From Geothrix sp. 21YS21S-4 (GTDB lineage Bacteria > Acidobacteriota > Holophagae > Holophagales > Holophagaceae): DNA of 64,000 bases. The position numbers were made by a program, and so were the translations under genes. The stretch lies in contig NZ_CP132719.1 in NCBI RefSeq assembly GCF_030845995.1, positions 1,178,001-1,242,000 of the forward strand, written 5' to 3'. Shown one piece after another: positions 1 through 9,064 of the stretch; position 1 is the first letter of the stretch; each line of letters opens with the position of its first letter. The notes under the pieces are model-generated. The model was not told where the DNA came from. It did no database searches and was given only the letters and a program-made list of their open reading frames with translations.

Positions 1-624
1 TTCGATCCCCTCCTGCGGGGCCTCGGCGGGAAGCGATTTCTGGAAGACCTCGTTCACCCAGTCGAAGTGCGCGTGGGCGCCGAGAACGCCGCGGAACGTC
101 CCCTGCGCATCGAGCACGGGCGCGGCGAAATCCACGAACCGCAGGGGCTCGTTGGGGTTGGGCGCCTTGAGGGACTTCGCCAGAAGGGCGGCCTCGTGGA
201 CGTCGCCCACGTGCGCGCCCAGGCGTCCGTGGGTGACCCAGGGGCGGGCGCTGGCGTCGACTCCCTCCAGCACGCCATCGGCGGCGGACACGATGCGGCC
301 CCTGGCGTCGGTGACGCCCAGCCAGGCGTAGTGGCGGTAGGAGCGCTTGGTCTGGTCGAGCCCGTTGCGGATGTCGGCGCTGTCGAGGGAGCCCCGGATG
401 AACTGGGGGCTCTGGCTGAGGAGGAGGATCTCCCGCTCCCGCTCCTGGAGGTTCTCCGACAGGGCGTGGGCGATGGCCTTCGTGACGCCGTGGAGCTTGT
501 CGCCGCTGGCCGCAGTCATCCGCTCCGAAGCGACCCGGCTGACGTACTGGGCCAGAGCGAGGCCCATCAGGACGGAAAGACCCCCGAAGAAGATGGTCAA
601 GCGGAGGCGAAGGCTGTTGAACAT
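1..624 (-). CDS. Membrane-anchored Cache-type sensor protein, C-terminus outside window
   Basis: Translating the complement from the ATG at 624 gives an N-terminal membrane segment (about residues 8-27) followed by an extracytoplasmic region of about 180 residues. That region has the look of a Cache sensor: a YRHYAWLGVTDARGRI stretch, then RFVDFAAPVLD and GVLGAHAHFDWV. Such domains head histidine kinases, diguanylate cyclases and chemoreceptors; the output domain lies beyond base 1, so the signalling type cannot be told. The frame stays open to the window edge. No strong ribosome binding site is seen before the ATG. The Cache assignment is from sequence flavour, not a search. Confidence 0.7.
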   Translation of the reverse strand, partial: MFNSLRLRLTIFFGGLSVLMGLALAQYVSRVASERMTAASGDKLHGVTKAIAHALSENLQEREREILLLSQSPQFIRGSLDSADIRNGLDQTKRSYRHYAWLGVTDARGRIVSAADGVLEGVDASARPWVTHGRLGAHVGDVHEAALLAKSLKAPNPNEPLRFVDFAAPVLDAQGTFRGVLGAHAHFDWVNEVFQKSLPAEAPQEGIE

Positions 625-775
625 GGGCGATCGGGGGAAAGGTTAGAAAACCACAGGGGCTTCGGAGAGGTCCGCAGAGCAGGCGCGGGGGAAGGCTTTT
701 TCCGGCCTTCCCTCGCTGTTTCGGAGAAGCGGAAAGCCTTCTCAAACTTTGGGGGATTGCGTGGCCCTTCACTGA

Positions 776-813
776 AAAGACCAGGCCGGCTCTGGAAGGC
801 CGACCTGGTCTTT
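776..813 (-). terminator. Hairpin terminator after the small Cys-rich gene
   Basis: AAAGACCAGG and CCTGGTCTTT arms enclose a further GGC/GCC pairing and a short loop, giving a stem with A and T tails on both strands. It lies about 20 bp past the stop of the minus-strand gene at 834-1097 and also faces the end of the intergenic gap, so it could stop transcription in either direction. Confidence 0.6.
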
Positions 814-833
814 ATCAGGGTTTTCTTGGGGAA

Positions 834-1097
834 TCAGGCGGGGTCGGGGACCCGCGCGGCGAGTTCGTCGAGGACCTGCAGCATGTGCTGGCACTCTTCG
901 CAGCTGCTGTGGGGCGTCCCGCAGGGGAAGCCGTCGCTCTGCATGCCCAGACAGCGGGGCTGCTGGACGAAGCGCACCAGCTCTCCGAAGAGGCCCGAGA
1001 CCTTCGTCCGGAGCGGGCTCTCCGGAATCTCCCGGAGGGCCATGACGAGCTTCCATTCCTCGGCATTGAGGGTGACGTGGATCGCGGTGTCCGTCAT
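834..1097 (-). CDS. Small Cys-rich conserved hypothetical protein (87 aa)
   Basis: An 87-residue soluble protein with no signal or membrane segment. Four cysteines lie in the second half (RCLG, FPCG, and SSCEEC), with nearby histidines (PHSSC, CQHM), which could bind zinc or an iron-sulfur centre, though no known finger pattern is matched. It starts with ATG just upstream of the end of the ferredoxin oxidoreductase operon (30 bp gap, same strand) and may be its last gene. Followed by a clear hairpin terminator. Function unknown. Confidence 0.6.
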   Translation of the reverse strand: MTDTAIHVTLNAEEWKLVMALREIPESPLRTKVSGLFGELVRFVQQPRCLGMQSDGFPCGTPHSSCEECQHMLQVLDELAARVPDPA

Positions 1098-1126
1098 GGC
1101 TGCCTCCTTGGGAGATGCCGGGACTG

Positions 1127-2557
1127 CTATTTATCGAGCGCTTCCACCGACTTGACGCCCCAGGCGAAAGCCTCTTCGTTCAAGGGGATCAGCGCGCACT
1201 TGTCCTTCAGGGCCACGCGGATGGCGGTCAGGAAGGTGTCCTTGGGGAAGAGGTTCGTGGCGGCCTGGAGGGCGCCCAGAGCCACGATGTTCTTCACCAC
1301 GGCCTTGCCGAGGTCGGTGGCGATCCCGGTGAAGGGCACGGGGAAGACCTTGATGCTGGGATCCAGCACAGGAGCTTCGGTGACCACGGAGCTGTCGTAG
1401 ATCACGTAGCCGCCCTTGCGGACCGTGGGGCCGAACTTGGTGAGGCTCGGCGTGTTGAAGGCCAGCAGGATCTGGGGATCGGGGGAGCCCGGGTTCAGGA
1501 CCTCGTCCTTGGCCACGTGGACGTCCGCGTAGGACGTGCCGCCGCGGCTTTCGGGGCCGTAGCTCGGGATGTGGGTGGCGTCGAAGCCCTCGCTGATCGC
1601 CGCCCGGGCGATGAGCATGGCCGCGGTCTGGGCGCCGTCGCCGCCGGATCCCGCCAGCTTCAGGGAGATGTCCTGGGGATCGAGCTGCGCGGGGAAGCTC
1701 GCGCAGAAGCGCTCAGGGCGCTCGGTGCTGGCGCCGGCCAGGCTCAGGAGCTTCTCGCCCTTGAAGCTGGGCTCATTGCGCTTGAACCAGGGATCGACGG
1801 TGAGGTCCTTCTTCACGCCCAGGGGATACACGGGCTCCATGCACTCCTTGACCCACTTCTCCGTGTCCTCGGGGTTCATCTTCAGGTGGGTGGGACACTC
1901 GGCCAGCACCTCGATGAACGAGTAGCCGCGGCCTTCCATCTGGAGCTTGAGGCCCTTCTGGATGGCCTTCTTGGCCTTGATGCGCTGCTTGGCGTCGAAC
2001 AGCGCCACGCGCTCCACGTAGACCGGCCCGTCGAGGCCCGCGATGATCTCGGCCATCTTCATGGGCTGGCCGTTGTACTGGTCGCGGCCCGAGGGGCTGG
2101 TGGAACTGGTCTGGCCCATCAGGGTGGTGGGGGCCATCTGGCCGCCGGTCATCCCGTAGATGGCGTTGTTGATGAAGATGACGGTGATGGGCGCGCCGAG
2201 CTGGGCGGTGGCGATGGTTTCCGCCAGGCCGATGGAGGCGAGGTCGCCGTCGCCCTGGTAGCTGATCACCACGCTCTCGGGGTTGGCGAACTTGTGGCCG
2301 AGGGCGACCACGGGCGCGCGGCCGTGGGCGGCCTGGCTGTTGCCCACGTCGAAGTAGTAGTAGAGGAACACCGAGCAGCCCACGGGGCTGATGGCGATCG
2401 TGCGGTCCTGGATCCCCAGTTCGTCGATGGCTTCGGCCAGGTACTTGTGGGCCAGCCCGTGGCCGCAGCCGGGGCAGTAGTGGGTGGCGTGGCCCTTCAG
2501 GCCCTCGCCGTGGGAGTGGCGCTCGAACTTGTCGTAGAAGACGCTGGCCTGGCTCAT
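1127..2557 (-). CDS. 2-oxoacid:ferredoxin oxidoreductase, fused beta (TPP) and gamma subunits
   Basis: Residues 1 to about 250 are the thiamine-pyrophosphate beta subunit: HYCPGCGHG near the start, the TPP/Mg motif QGDGDLASIG (101-110) and NNAIYGMTGGQ (130-140). From about residue 290 a gamma-subunit domain follows (LAGSGGDGAQT, then PESRGGTSYADV). The family oxidatively decarboxylates 2-oxoacids to acyl-CoA with reduction of ferredoxin; the MTGGQ loop and gene pairing resemble 2-oxoisovalerate or 2-oxoglutarate enzymes, but substrate cannot be fixed from sequence. Start ATG overlaps the stop of the upstream alpha-subunit gene by 4 bp (ATGA), so the two are translationally coupled. Beta and gamma as one chain is a variant of the usual separate subunits. 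Confidence 0.9.
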   Translation of the reverse strand: MSQASVFYDKFERHSHGEGLKGHATHYCPGCGHGLAHKYLAEAIDELGIQDRTIAISPVGCSVFLYYYFDVGNSQAAHGRAPVVALGHKFANPESVVISYQGDGDLASIGLAETIATAQLGAPITVIFINNAIYGMTGGQMAPTTLMGQTSSTSPSGRDQYNGQPMKMAEIIAGLDGPVYVERVALFDAKQRIKAKKAIQKGLKLQMEGRGYSFIEVLAECPTHLKMNPEDTEKWVKECMEPVYPLGVKKDLTVDPWFKRNEPSFKGEKLLSLAGASTERPERFCASFPAQLDPQDISLKLAGSGGDGAQTAAMLIARAAISEGFDATHIPSYGPESRGGTSYADVHVAKDEVLNPGSPDPQILLAFNTPSLTKFGPTVRKGGYVIYDSSVVTEAPVLDPSIKVFPVPFTGIATDLGKAVVKNIVALGALQAATNLFPKDTFLTAIRVALKDKCALIPLNEEAFAWGVKSVEALDK

Positions 2558-3954
2558 GCGAGCACCTCCGTCTGACCCAGGACCCGGGTCATGATTTCGC
2601 TCTGCTGGGGCAGGACGCCGCCCATCCGGCGGACGGACTCGATGGCCGGGAAGTCGCGCACTCCCGCCTTGCTCAGCGCGAGGCGGATCTCATCCTCCAG
2701 CTGGCCGGCGCTGGCTTCCACCACCACGAGGCGCTGGGCGCCGCGGATGGCCTCCTGGAGCTGGTCGACGGGGAAGGGCCACAGGGTGATGGGCCGAAAC
2801 AGGCCTGCCTTGACGCCCTGGTTCCGCAGCTCCTGCACCGCGCCCTTGGCCGTGCGGGCCGGCGTGTTGCAGGCGATCAGCACCACCTCGGCGTCCTCGC
2901 ACAGGAAGGATTCCGCGCGGGCCTCGACCTGCATGGCCTCGTACTTGGCGTTCAGGTGGACGTTGTGGGCTTCCAGGTCGGATTCCGTGAGGAAGATCGA
3001 CGAGATGAGGTTCTTCCGGTGCATGGCATCGCCGTAGACGGCCCACTTGGGGATCCCGGGCTTGATCATGGCCTCGGGCAGCTGCACCTTGCCCGTCATC
3101 TGGCCCAGGTAGCCGTCGCCGAGGATGACCACGGGATTGCGGTACTTGAAGCTCAGCTCGAAGGCCAGGATGGTGAGGTCCAGCATTTCCTGGGGCGTGG
3201 AGGGCGCCAGGGTGATGGCCTGGGTGTTGCCGTGGCCCAGCCCGTGGCAGGCGAGCTTGATGTCGGACTGCTCGGGGGCGATGTTGCCGAGGCCCGGGCC
3301 GCCGCGCATCACGTCCACGAAGACGCCCGGCAGTTCCGCGCCGATCATGTAGGACACGCCCTCGAGCATCAGGCTGAAGCCCGGCGAGGAGGTGAAGGTC
3401 ATGGTGGGCAGGCCCGCGCCGGCGGTGCCGTACATCATGTTCACGGCGGCCACTTCGCTCACGGCCTGGATGAAGGTGCCGTCCAGCTTGGGCAGGAACT
3501 TCGCCATCAGCTCCGCGCCTTCGGTGGAGGGGGTGATGGGATAGCCGTAGACGTGGCGGCAGCCGGCCAGCAGGGCGCCCAGGGCCGACGCGTAGGTGCC
3601 CTTGATGACCAGGGGCTCGGTGCGGGGCAGGGGCAGCGTGGTGTCCGGGATGTCCGCGGGCTCCGGCGCGTCGCTGGGCTTCACGCCGAACAGCTTGGCG
3701 GGATCCTCCAGCTCGAAGTCCTGCACCTCGCCCTCGTGGGCGGGCCGCAGGCCGTAGGGCTCGGGGCAGGCGTCCATGCACAGCCCGCAGGCGTTGCAGT
3801 TGGCCAGATCCAGCGCCACGGGGACCAGGCCCGTCAGAGGATTGATCTGATCGCTGAGGGTGATGCAGTCCTTGGCGCAGGCATCGAGGCACCGGCCGCA
3901 GCCCTTGCAGTATTCAGGGAGGAGGAAGGGTTTCGGTCGTTCTTTGAGGGCCAT
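2554..3954 (-). CDS. 2-oxoacid:ferredoxin oxidoreductase, alpha subunit with N-terminal ferredoxin domain
   Basis: The 466-residue chain opens with a two-cluster [4Fe-4S] ferredoxin domain (Cys16, 19, 22, 26 and Cys53, 56, 59, 63), followed by the pyrimidine-binding alpha domain (GYPITPSTEGAE near residue 140, then AVSEVAAVNMMYGTAGAG) and the C-terminal transketolase-like domain. Together with the fused beta-gamma gene it makes a compact two-polypeptide enzyme in which delta (ferredoxin) is joined to alpha. The frame is open far upstream, but the ATG at 3954 is chosen because GGAGGCCCC sits just before it and homology begins there. It is the first gene of a minus-strand operon. Confidence 0.9.
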   Translation of the reverse strand: MALKERPKPFLLPEYCKGCGRCLDACAKDCITLSDQINPLTGLVPVALDLANCNACGLCMDACPEPYGLRPAHEGEVQDFELEDPAKLFGVKPSDAPEPADIPDTTLPLPRTEPLVIKGTYASALGALLAGCRHVYGYPITPSTEGAELMAKFLPKLDGTFIQAVSEVAAVNMMYGTAGAGLPTMTFTSSPGFSLMLEGVSYMIGAELPGVFVDVMRGGPGLGNIAPEQSDIKLACHGLGHGNTQAITLAPSTPQEMLDLTILAFELSFKYRNPVVILGDGYLGQMTGKVQLPEAMIKPGIPKWAVYGDAMHRKNLISSIFLTESDLEAHNVHLNAKYEAMQVEARAESFLCEDAEVVLIACNTPARTAKGAVQELRNQGVKAGLFRPITLWPFPVDQLQEAIRGAQRLVVVEASAGQLEDEIRLALSKAGVRDFPAIESVRRMGGVLPQQSEIMTRVLGQTEVLA

Positions 3955-4118
3955 GGGGCCTCCATGCAGGGACGCAGGTCCTACGTGGGGGAAGTGTCCG
4001 GCCCAGTCCATGTGCGCGCGGTCACAAGCGGGCCGGAGCGCAGACCACCGCCGACCAGAAGGTCGGGAATGAGCCGGGGGCGGGGCGGTCTGCGGGCGTC
4101 TCCCGGTTTCCCGGGTCC

Positions 4119-4997
4119 CTACCGGTCGCCCCAGTGCAGCTTCTGCTGGAGCAGGCCGAAGAAATCCAGCCCCGGCTTCTGCAGCAGCGTGATGCGGGTT
4201 CCCGCCTGGCGCAGGTGGACCTCGTCGCCGGGGAACAGCTGGTGGCCCACCTGGCCGTCCAGCGTGAGGTGGGCGTCCTCGGCGTCCTCCAGGCGGATGC
4301 GGATGGGGCGGTCCGCGGGGACGACGGAGGGGCGCAGCGTCAGCGTGTGGGGGCAGATGGGCGCGATGACGAAGGCTTCGAGGCTGGGATGCACGATGGG
4401 ACCGCCGGCGGACAGGGCGTAGGCGGTGGAGCCCGTCGGGGTTGCCACGATCAGCCCGTCGGCCTTGATGGGGCCGGCGTCCTGGTCGCCCACCCGCAGC
4501 CGCATGTCCATGATCCGGGCCAGCGCCCCCTTCGCCACCACGGCGTCGTTCAGGACGCAGTGGTGGGCGAGGCGCGCGCCATCCCGCCAGAGTTCCGCTT
4601 CCAGCATGGGCCGCCGGTCGGGGACCAGCGTGCCCGCGAAGAAGGCGCGGACCGCCTCCGCGGCTTCGGAGACGGGATGGGCCGTGAGGAAGCCCAGCGA
4701 GCCGAGGTTGATGCCGAGGATCGGCGTCCCCCGCAGCCCCACCCGGCGCGCGGCGTGAAGCAGGGTTCCGTCTCCGCCCAGCACCAGGCACAGGTCCGCG
4801 GGCGGCGCGGCCGCTCCGAGATCCGCGTCCACGCGAAGCGTCTCCGGCGCCAGCCCCGCCGCCTCCCACACCTCGCCCAGGGCGGGCTCGCCGGTGACGA
4901 TCCAGCCGCGATCGAGGAAGAGGGGCAGGGTCTCGCGGAGGGTCGTTCCCAGGTGCTGGGACTTGACCTTGGCCACGAGAGTGAGATGCGGGGACAT
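4119..4997 (-). CDS. nadK: NAD kinase
   Basis: Phosphorylates NAD to NADP with ATP in the cytoplasm. The 292-residue protein has the diagnostic GGDGT motif (74-78) with TLLHAAR after it, INLGSLGFLT, and the conserved TPTGSTAYALSAGGP loop. Length is normal for bacterial NadK. It lies upstream of and on the same strand as the ferredoxin oxidoreductase genes with a gap of about 160 bp, and is divergent from the PBP1A gene. Start ATG at 4997; no strong Shine-Dalgarno is seen. Confidence 0.95.
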   Translation of the reverse strand: MSPHLTLVAKVKSQHLGTTLRETLPLFLDRGWIVTGEPALGEVWEAAGLAPETLRVDADLGAAAPPADLCLVLGGDGTLLHAARRVGLRGTPILGINLGSLGFLTAHPVSEAAEAVRAFFAGTLVPDRRPMLEAELWRDGARLAHHCVLNDAVVAKGALARIMDMRLRVGDQDAGPIKADGLIVATPTGSTAYALSAGGPIVHPSLEAFVIAPICPHTLTLRPSVVPADRPIRIRLEDAEDAHLTLDGQVGHQLFPGDEVHLRQAGTRITLLQKPGLDFFGLLQQKLHWGDR

Positions 4998-5076
4998 GGG
5001 ATCACTGTAGGAGGCCGTTGCGGCAATTGGAATGGGCGGCCGCGGGCCGGAGGGGCCGAGGCGCTATCCTGGAGCC

Positions 5077-7554
5077 ATGGTCTCGAAGCTGGCTTCCTTC
5101 TCTTCCTCCCGCCGCTGGCTGGGTCGGGCGCTGTGGACCTTCGTGGCCCTCGTGGTCGCGGGTGGCGCGGCCCTGGCGGTGTCGTGGTCGGTGCTCTCGC
5201 GGGACGCCGACAGCTTCCTGACCCTCTTCGCCCTGCGGGTCCCCAAGACCATCACCAAGGTCCTGGACCAGAACGGCAACGTCATCGGGATCTTCGCGGA
5301 GGAGCACCGCGTCGTGATCCCCTATGGCGACATTCCCAAGGCCTTCGTCAACGCGCTGGTGGCCACGGAGGACGCGGATTTCTGGGAGCACAGCGGGATC
5401 TCGGGGCGCGGCTTCCTGCGCTCGGGCTGGAACTTCGTCAGCAGCTTCGGCCGTCGCCGCGAAGGCGGCTCCACGCTCACCATGCAGCTCATCCGCACCG
5501 TCACCGCCAAGCGCCAGAAGCGGCTGGACCGCAAGCTGAAGGAGATCATCCTCGCCCGCAAGCTGGAGAAGGCCTACAGCAAGAAGCAGATCATGGAGAT
5601 GTACGCGAACGAGGTCTACTTCGGCGGCGGGCGCTACGGAATCGAGGCCGCCGCGGAGTTCTACTTCGGCAAGAGCGCGCCGCAGCTGGCGCCGGAGGAG
5701 TGCGCCCTGCTCGCGGGGCTGGTCCAGAATCCCAACTGGTACAACCCCTACAATCCCGATCCCAAGGCCCGCGCCGCCGCCAAGACCCGCCGCAACCACG
5801 TCCTGATCCGGATGGTGAAGGAGGGCTACCTGAAGGCTCCCGAGGCCAGCCAGCTCGTGGAGCGGCCCATCCGCCTGGCGCGGGAGAACGCCCGCGAAGA
5901 GGCCGTGGCGCCCTACGTGGTGGAGGAGGTCCGCAAGTATCTCTATGAAAAGTACGGTCGGGAGCAGGTTCTGAACGGCGGGCTGGAGGTCACCACCACC
6001 GTGGACAGCTACTGGCAGGAGGCGGCCAACCAGGCCGTTCGCGCGGGCCTCAAGGCCGTGGACCGCCGCCGGGGCTTCCGCAAGGAGGGCGTCCAGTTCG
6101 TGAGCGATCCCGACACTGCGCAGCTCAGCGGGTGGAAGCGCTATTTCGAGGCCGGAGACAGCGTCCGCGGCGTGGTCCTCGGTTGGCGGGGCGGCAAGGC
6201 CCAGGTGCGCGTCGGCAAGGCCACCCTGGACGTGCCGGAGAGCGCCTTCGCGTGGGCCGGTCGAGACATCCAGAAGCTGCTCCCCCGCGGCGCCTCACCC
6301 CTGTTCACGGTGAAGACCGTGGAGGACGGCACCCCGAAGACGTTGGAGCTGGATCAGGAGCCGTCCGTGGAAGGCGCACTCCTGGCGGTGGATCCCAAGA
6401 CGGGCGAGATCCGCGCCCTGGTGGGCGGCTACGACTTCAACCGATCCAAGTTCAACCGCGCCATCCAGGCCCAGCGGCAGGTGGGCTCCACCATGAAGGC
6501 CTACGTGTACGGCGCGGCGTTCACCGCCGGGAAGACGCCGGCCACGATCGTCGAAGATGTGCCCACCCGCTTTGTGGACACGGCGGATTTCCTGACGATC
6601 TCGCATCCCGACGGCACCTCGGAGTACAAGCCGCTCCGCGCGAGCGTGAAGCCCTACGAGCCCAAGAACTACGAGCGCGATTTCTGGGGTCCCATTCCCA
6701 TCTGGGAGGCCCTCCGCGATTCCCGGAACGTGCCCGCGGTCCGCACTCTGGAGGAGGTGGGCCTCGCCGCGGCCATCGACTTCGCCCGCAAGTGCGGCGT
6801 CACCGGCACCATCCCGCCCTATCCCAGCATCGCTCTGGGCTCGCCGGACCTCACCCTGCGGGAAATGGTGCGGGGGTACGCGACCATCGCCAACGGCGGC
6901 CTCCAGTCCCCGGCGCCCTTTTTCATCAAGAAAGTGGCCGACCGCAACGGGAAGGTCCTGGAGAACCACGCCGCGGCGGCTTCGGAGCAGGTGCTGGATC
7001 CCATGAGCACCTTCCAGTTGATCCAGTGCCTCCAGGGCGTGGCCAACAGCGGGACCGGCGCGGCCACCAACGCGCTGGAGTGGCCCGTGGCGGGGAAGAC
7101 CGGCACCACCGACGACCACACCGACGGCTGGTTCATCGGGTTCTCCACCCGCGTCGCCTGTGGCGTATGGGTGGGCCTGGACGAGAAGAAGACCATCTTC
7201 CGGGGCGCCGACGGCGCCAAGGTGGCGGTCCCCATCTGGGTGGACTTCATGAAGGTGGCCCTGCCCACCACGCCCAAGGAGGAGTTCCAGGCCCCCGACG
7301 GGATGGAGTGGGCGGACATCGACCGCTACACCGGCCTGCTCGCCACCTCCGCCACCACGGACAGGGTGCTCCACCTGGCGTTCAAGCCGGGCACCGTGCC
7401 GCGTTCCGGAAGTGACGCCGACGCCATCCAGAAGATCCGCGAGGCCCGCGCCAAGGCGGCTTCCCAGCCGCTGGAAAACCGCGTGTGGGGGCGCTCCCAG
7501 CAGGTCGAGGAAACCAAGCCCACGGACCTCTCCTCCACGGATCCCAACGCGTAG
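5077..7554 (+). CDS. Penicillin-binding protein 1A, bifunctional glycosyltransferase/transpeptidase
   Basis: Class A PBP of 825 residues that polymerises and crosslinks peptidoglycan at the outer face of the inner membrane. One transmembrane anchor (about 20-40) is followed by a GT51 domain (EDADFWEHSGI with the catalytic Glu, GGSTLTMQLIRT, and NEVYFGGGRYGIEAA), an OB-like insert, and a transpeptidase with active-site STMK (Ser about 471), SRN and KTGTT (Lys about 674). The open frame extends 15 codons further upstream, but ATG 5077 is preceded by GGAGCC and places the anchor properly. The tail after residue 780 is low-complexity and polar. Divergent from nadK; the porin gene follows after 76 bp. 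Confidence 0.93.
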   Translation: MVSKLASFSSSRRWLGRALWTFVALVVAGGAALAVSWSVLSRDADSFLTLFALRVPKTITKVLDQNGNVIGIFAEEHRVVIPYGDIPKAFVNALVATEDADFWEHSGISGRGFLRSGWNFVSSFGRRREGGSTLTMQLIRTVTAKRQKRLDRKLKEIILARKLEKAYSKKQIMEMYANEVYFGGGRYGIEAAAEFYFGKSAPQLAPEECALLAGLVQNPNWYNPYNPDPKARAAAKTRRNHVLIRMVKEGYLKAPEASQLVERPIRLARENAREEAVAPYVVEEVRKYLYEKYGREQVLNGGLEVTTTVDSYWQEAANQAVRAGLKAVDRRRGFRKEGVQFVSDPDTAQLSGWKRYFEAGDSVRGVVLGWRGGKAQVRVGKATLDVPESAFAWAGRDIQKLLPRGASPLFTVKTVEDGTPKTLELDQEPSVEGALLAVDPKTGEIRALVGGYDFNRSKFNRAIQAQRQVGSTMKAYVYGAAFTAGKTPATIVEDVPTRFVDTADFLTISHPDGTSEYKPLRASVKPYEPKNYERDFWGPIPIWEALRDSRNVPAVRTLEEVGLAAAIDFARKCGVTGTIPPYPSIALGSPDLTLREMVRGYATIANGGLQSPAPFFIKKVADRNGKVLENHAAAASEQVLDPMSTFQLIQCLQGVANSGTGAATNALEWPVAGKTGTTDDHTDGWFIGFSTRVACGVWVGLDEKKTIFRGADGAKVAVPIWVDFMKVALPTTPKEEFQAPDGMEWADIDRYTGLLATSATTDRVLHLAFKPGTVPRSGSDADAIQKIREARAKAASQPLENRVWGRSQQVEETKPTDLSSTDPNA

Positions 7555-7630
7555 AGCTTCCAGCGAAAAGAGGCGCGTGACCCATGTCCGCCGCGTCTCC
7601 GCGGATCCTGGGGGCTCTCCGGAGCGTGCC

Positions 7631-8956
7631 GTGTCCTTCCGCAGGTCCCTGTGTCTTCTCTGTCTGGCGGCCGGCTTGTCCGCCCAGGATCCCTTTCCCA
7701 CCCAGGCTGAATTCGGGTTCCAGGAGCGGGTCCGGTCCGAGGCCTGGGACAACCTCGCCGACCACCGTGACGCCACGCCGGACCTCCGCACCCAGTACCG
7801 CTTCCGGACGCGGCTGTGGGCCACGCTGCCGCTGGGGAAGGACGTCGCCTTCAGCGCGGGATTGGTGAATGAGAACCGGAAGCTCGCCAAGCCGGACCAG
7901 GCGGCGAACGGGCGGGAGATCGCGTTCGAGACCTGCTTCGTGGACTGGCGGATGGGCGCGGGTTGGTCCCTGCGGGCGGGCCGCCAGAACCTGATGCGCG
8001 GCGACGGGTTCGTCCTGTGGGACGGCAGCGCCCTGGACGGCAGCCGATCGGCCTACGTCAACGCCCTGGACCTGGCCTGGACCGCGGCCGGCACCACCGT
8101 GGAGTTCCTGGCGATCTCGGATCCCTTCAAGGACCGCTACCTGCCGCGGTTCAACGAAGCCCGCGATCCCAAGGAGCGCCAGCTGCTCAACGAGCGAGAC
8201 GAGGCGGCCCTCGGGGTGTACGCCACCTGGCGGCAGGCGGGTCGGGATGTGCAGGCCTACGCCTTCCACAAGACCGAGCGGAACGACATCCGCGCCGCCG
8301 GCGATCCGCTGTTTCAGCCGGACCGCCGGGTGGAGACCCTGGGACTGCGCGCGGTGGAGGAGCTGATGCCCGGCCTGTCCGCCACGGCGGAAGGTGCCGT
8401 GCAGGGCGGGCACGAGGACGCCCGTCCCGGATCCACAGGCGCCGGCTCGCCGATCCGCGCCTGGGGCGCCCAAGCCCGCGTGGCGAAGACCTTCGCCGCG
8501 GAAGCCCAGCCGGTGCTGACCGTGGGCTGGACCGGACTGTCCGGCGACGACCCCGCCACTTCCGCGAAGGAGGGCTGGGATCCGCTGTTCAGCCGGTGGC
8601 CGAAGTGGAGCGAACTCTACGTCTACAGTCTGGTTCCCGAAGGGGGCGTGGCCGCGTGGTCGAACCTGCGCATGTGGGAGGCTACCGTCCAGGCCCGCCC
8701 ATGGTCGCGATTGGCGCTGCGGGGAAGCGCCTACTGGATGCGGGCCTGCCGCTCGGCCGTGGACAAGGGCGCGCTGTTCGCCCCGGGCCTGGGTCGCGGA
8801 CGGCTGCTGGAGCTGCGGGCGGACCTGACCCTGTCCGACCGCTGGCAGGGCCACGTCCTCTACGAACGCCTCGACCCCGGCACCTTCTACGCCGGAAGCG
8901 ACGCGGGCCGCTTCTTCCGCGTGGAAGCCGTCTACACCTTCCGCCGGAGGCTCTGA
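7631..8956 (+). CDS. Outer-membrane porin, alginate-export-like beta-barrel
   Basis: A 441-residue secreted protein. The GTG at 7631 is selected because GGAG lies 6 nt upstream and the product starts with a classical signal peptide (MSFRRSLCLLCLAAGLSA, cleavage near residue 18); the open frame runs about 73 codons further upstream inside the PBP gene. The mature chain alternates short hydrophobic and aromatic strands (RFRTRLWATLPLG, VFSAG-like turns, WRMGAGWSLRAGRQNL) and ends in an aromatic C-terminal strand (VEAVYTFRRRL), typical of an outer-membrane barrel. RAGRQNLMRGDGFVLWDGS resembles the alginate_exp porin family. Substrate unknown. Confidence 0.75.
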   Translation: MSFRRSLCLLCLAAGLSAQDPFPTQAEFGFQERVRSEAWDNLADHRDATPDLRTQYRFRTRLWATLPLGKDVAFSAGLVNENRKLAKPDQAANGREIAFETCFVDWRMGAGWSLRAGRQNLMRGDGFVLWDGSALDGSRSAYVNALDLAWTAAGTTVEFLAISDPFKDRYLPRFNEARDPKERQLLNERDEAALGVYATWRQAGRDVQAYAFHKTERNDIRAAGDPLFQPDRRVETLGLRAVEELMPGLSATAEGAVQGGHEDARPGSTGAGSPIRAWGAQARVAKTFAAEAQPVLTVGWTGLSGDDPATSAKEGWDPLFSRWPKWSELYVYSLVPEGGVAAWSNLRMWEATVQARPWSRLALRGSAYWMRACRSAVDKGALFAPGLGRGRLLELRADLTLSDRWQGHVLYERLDPGTFYAGSDAGRFFRVEAVYTFRRRL

Positions 8957-9052
8957 AAAGCTTTCACCCCCAAGACACCAAGGGCACCAAGTAAAAGCAG
9001 GAGCGATCTCCTGTCTTTCTTGGCGCCCTTGGTGTCTTGGTGGTGATCTTTC
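8957..9052. repeat. Palindromic CACCAAG-family element, copy 1 (convergent gap)
   Basis: Left arm AAGACACCAAGGGCACCAAG (8972-8991) and right arm CTTGGCGCCCTTGGTGTCTTGG (9019-9040) pair into a long stem around an AT-richer loop, ending in GGTGATCTTT. The element fills the gap between the convergent porin and helicase genes. Close copies occur at 17577, 35329 and 53540, each also between convergent genes. Likely a bidirectional terminator or REP-like palindrome; that role is inferred. Confidence 0.85.
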
Positions 9053-9064
9053 CGCCTTTCCTGC

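Noticed and set aside
1-624. Naming the truncated sensor as a diguanylate cyclase or histidine kinase
   Set aside because: The output domain lies outside the window, so only the membrane and Cache-like sensor part can be described.
1115-2575. Plus-strand open frame opposite the oxidoreductase beta-gamma gene
   Set aside because: Shadow of a strongly conserved gene on the other strand.
3955-4869. Upstream extension of the alpha-subunit frame
   Set aside because: It overlaps nadK almost fully in another frame and lacks homology; the ATG at 3954 with GGAGGC is the credible start.
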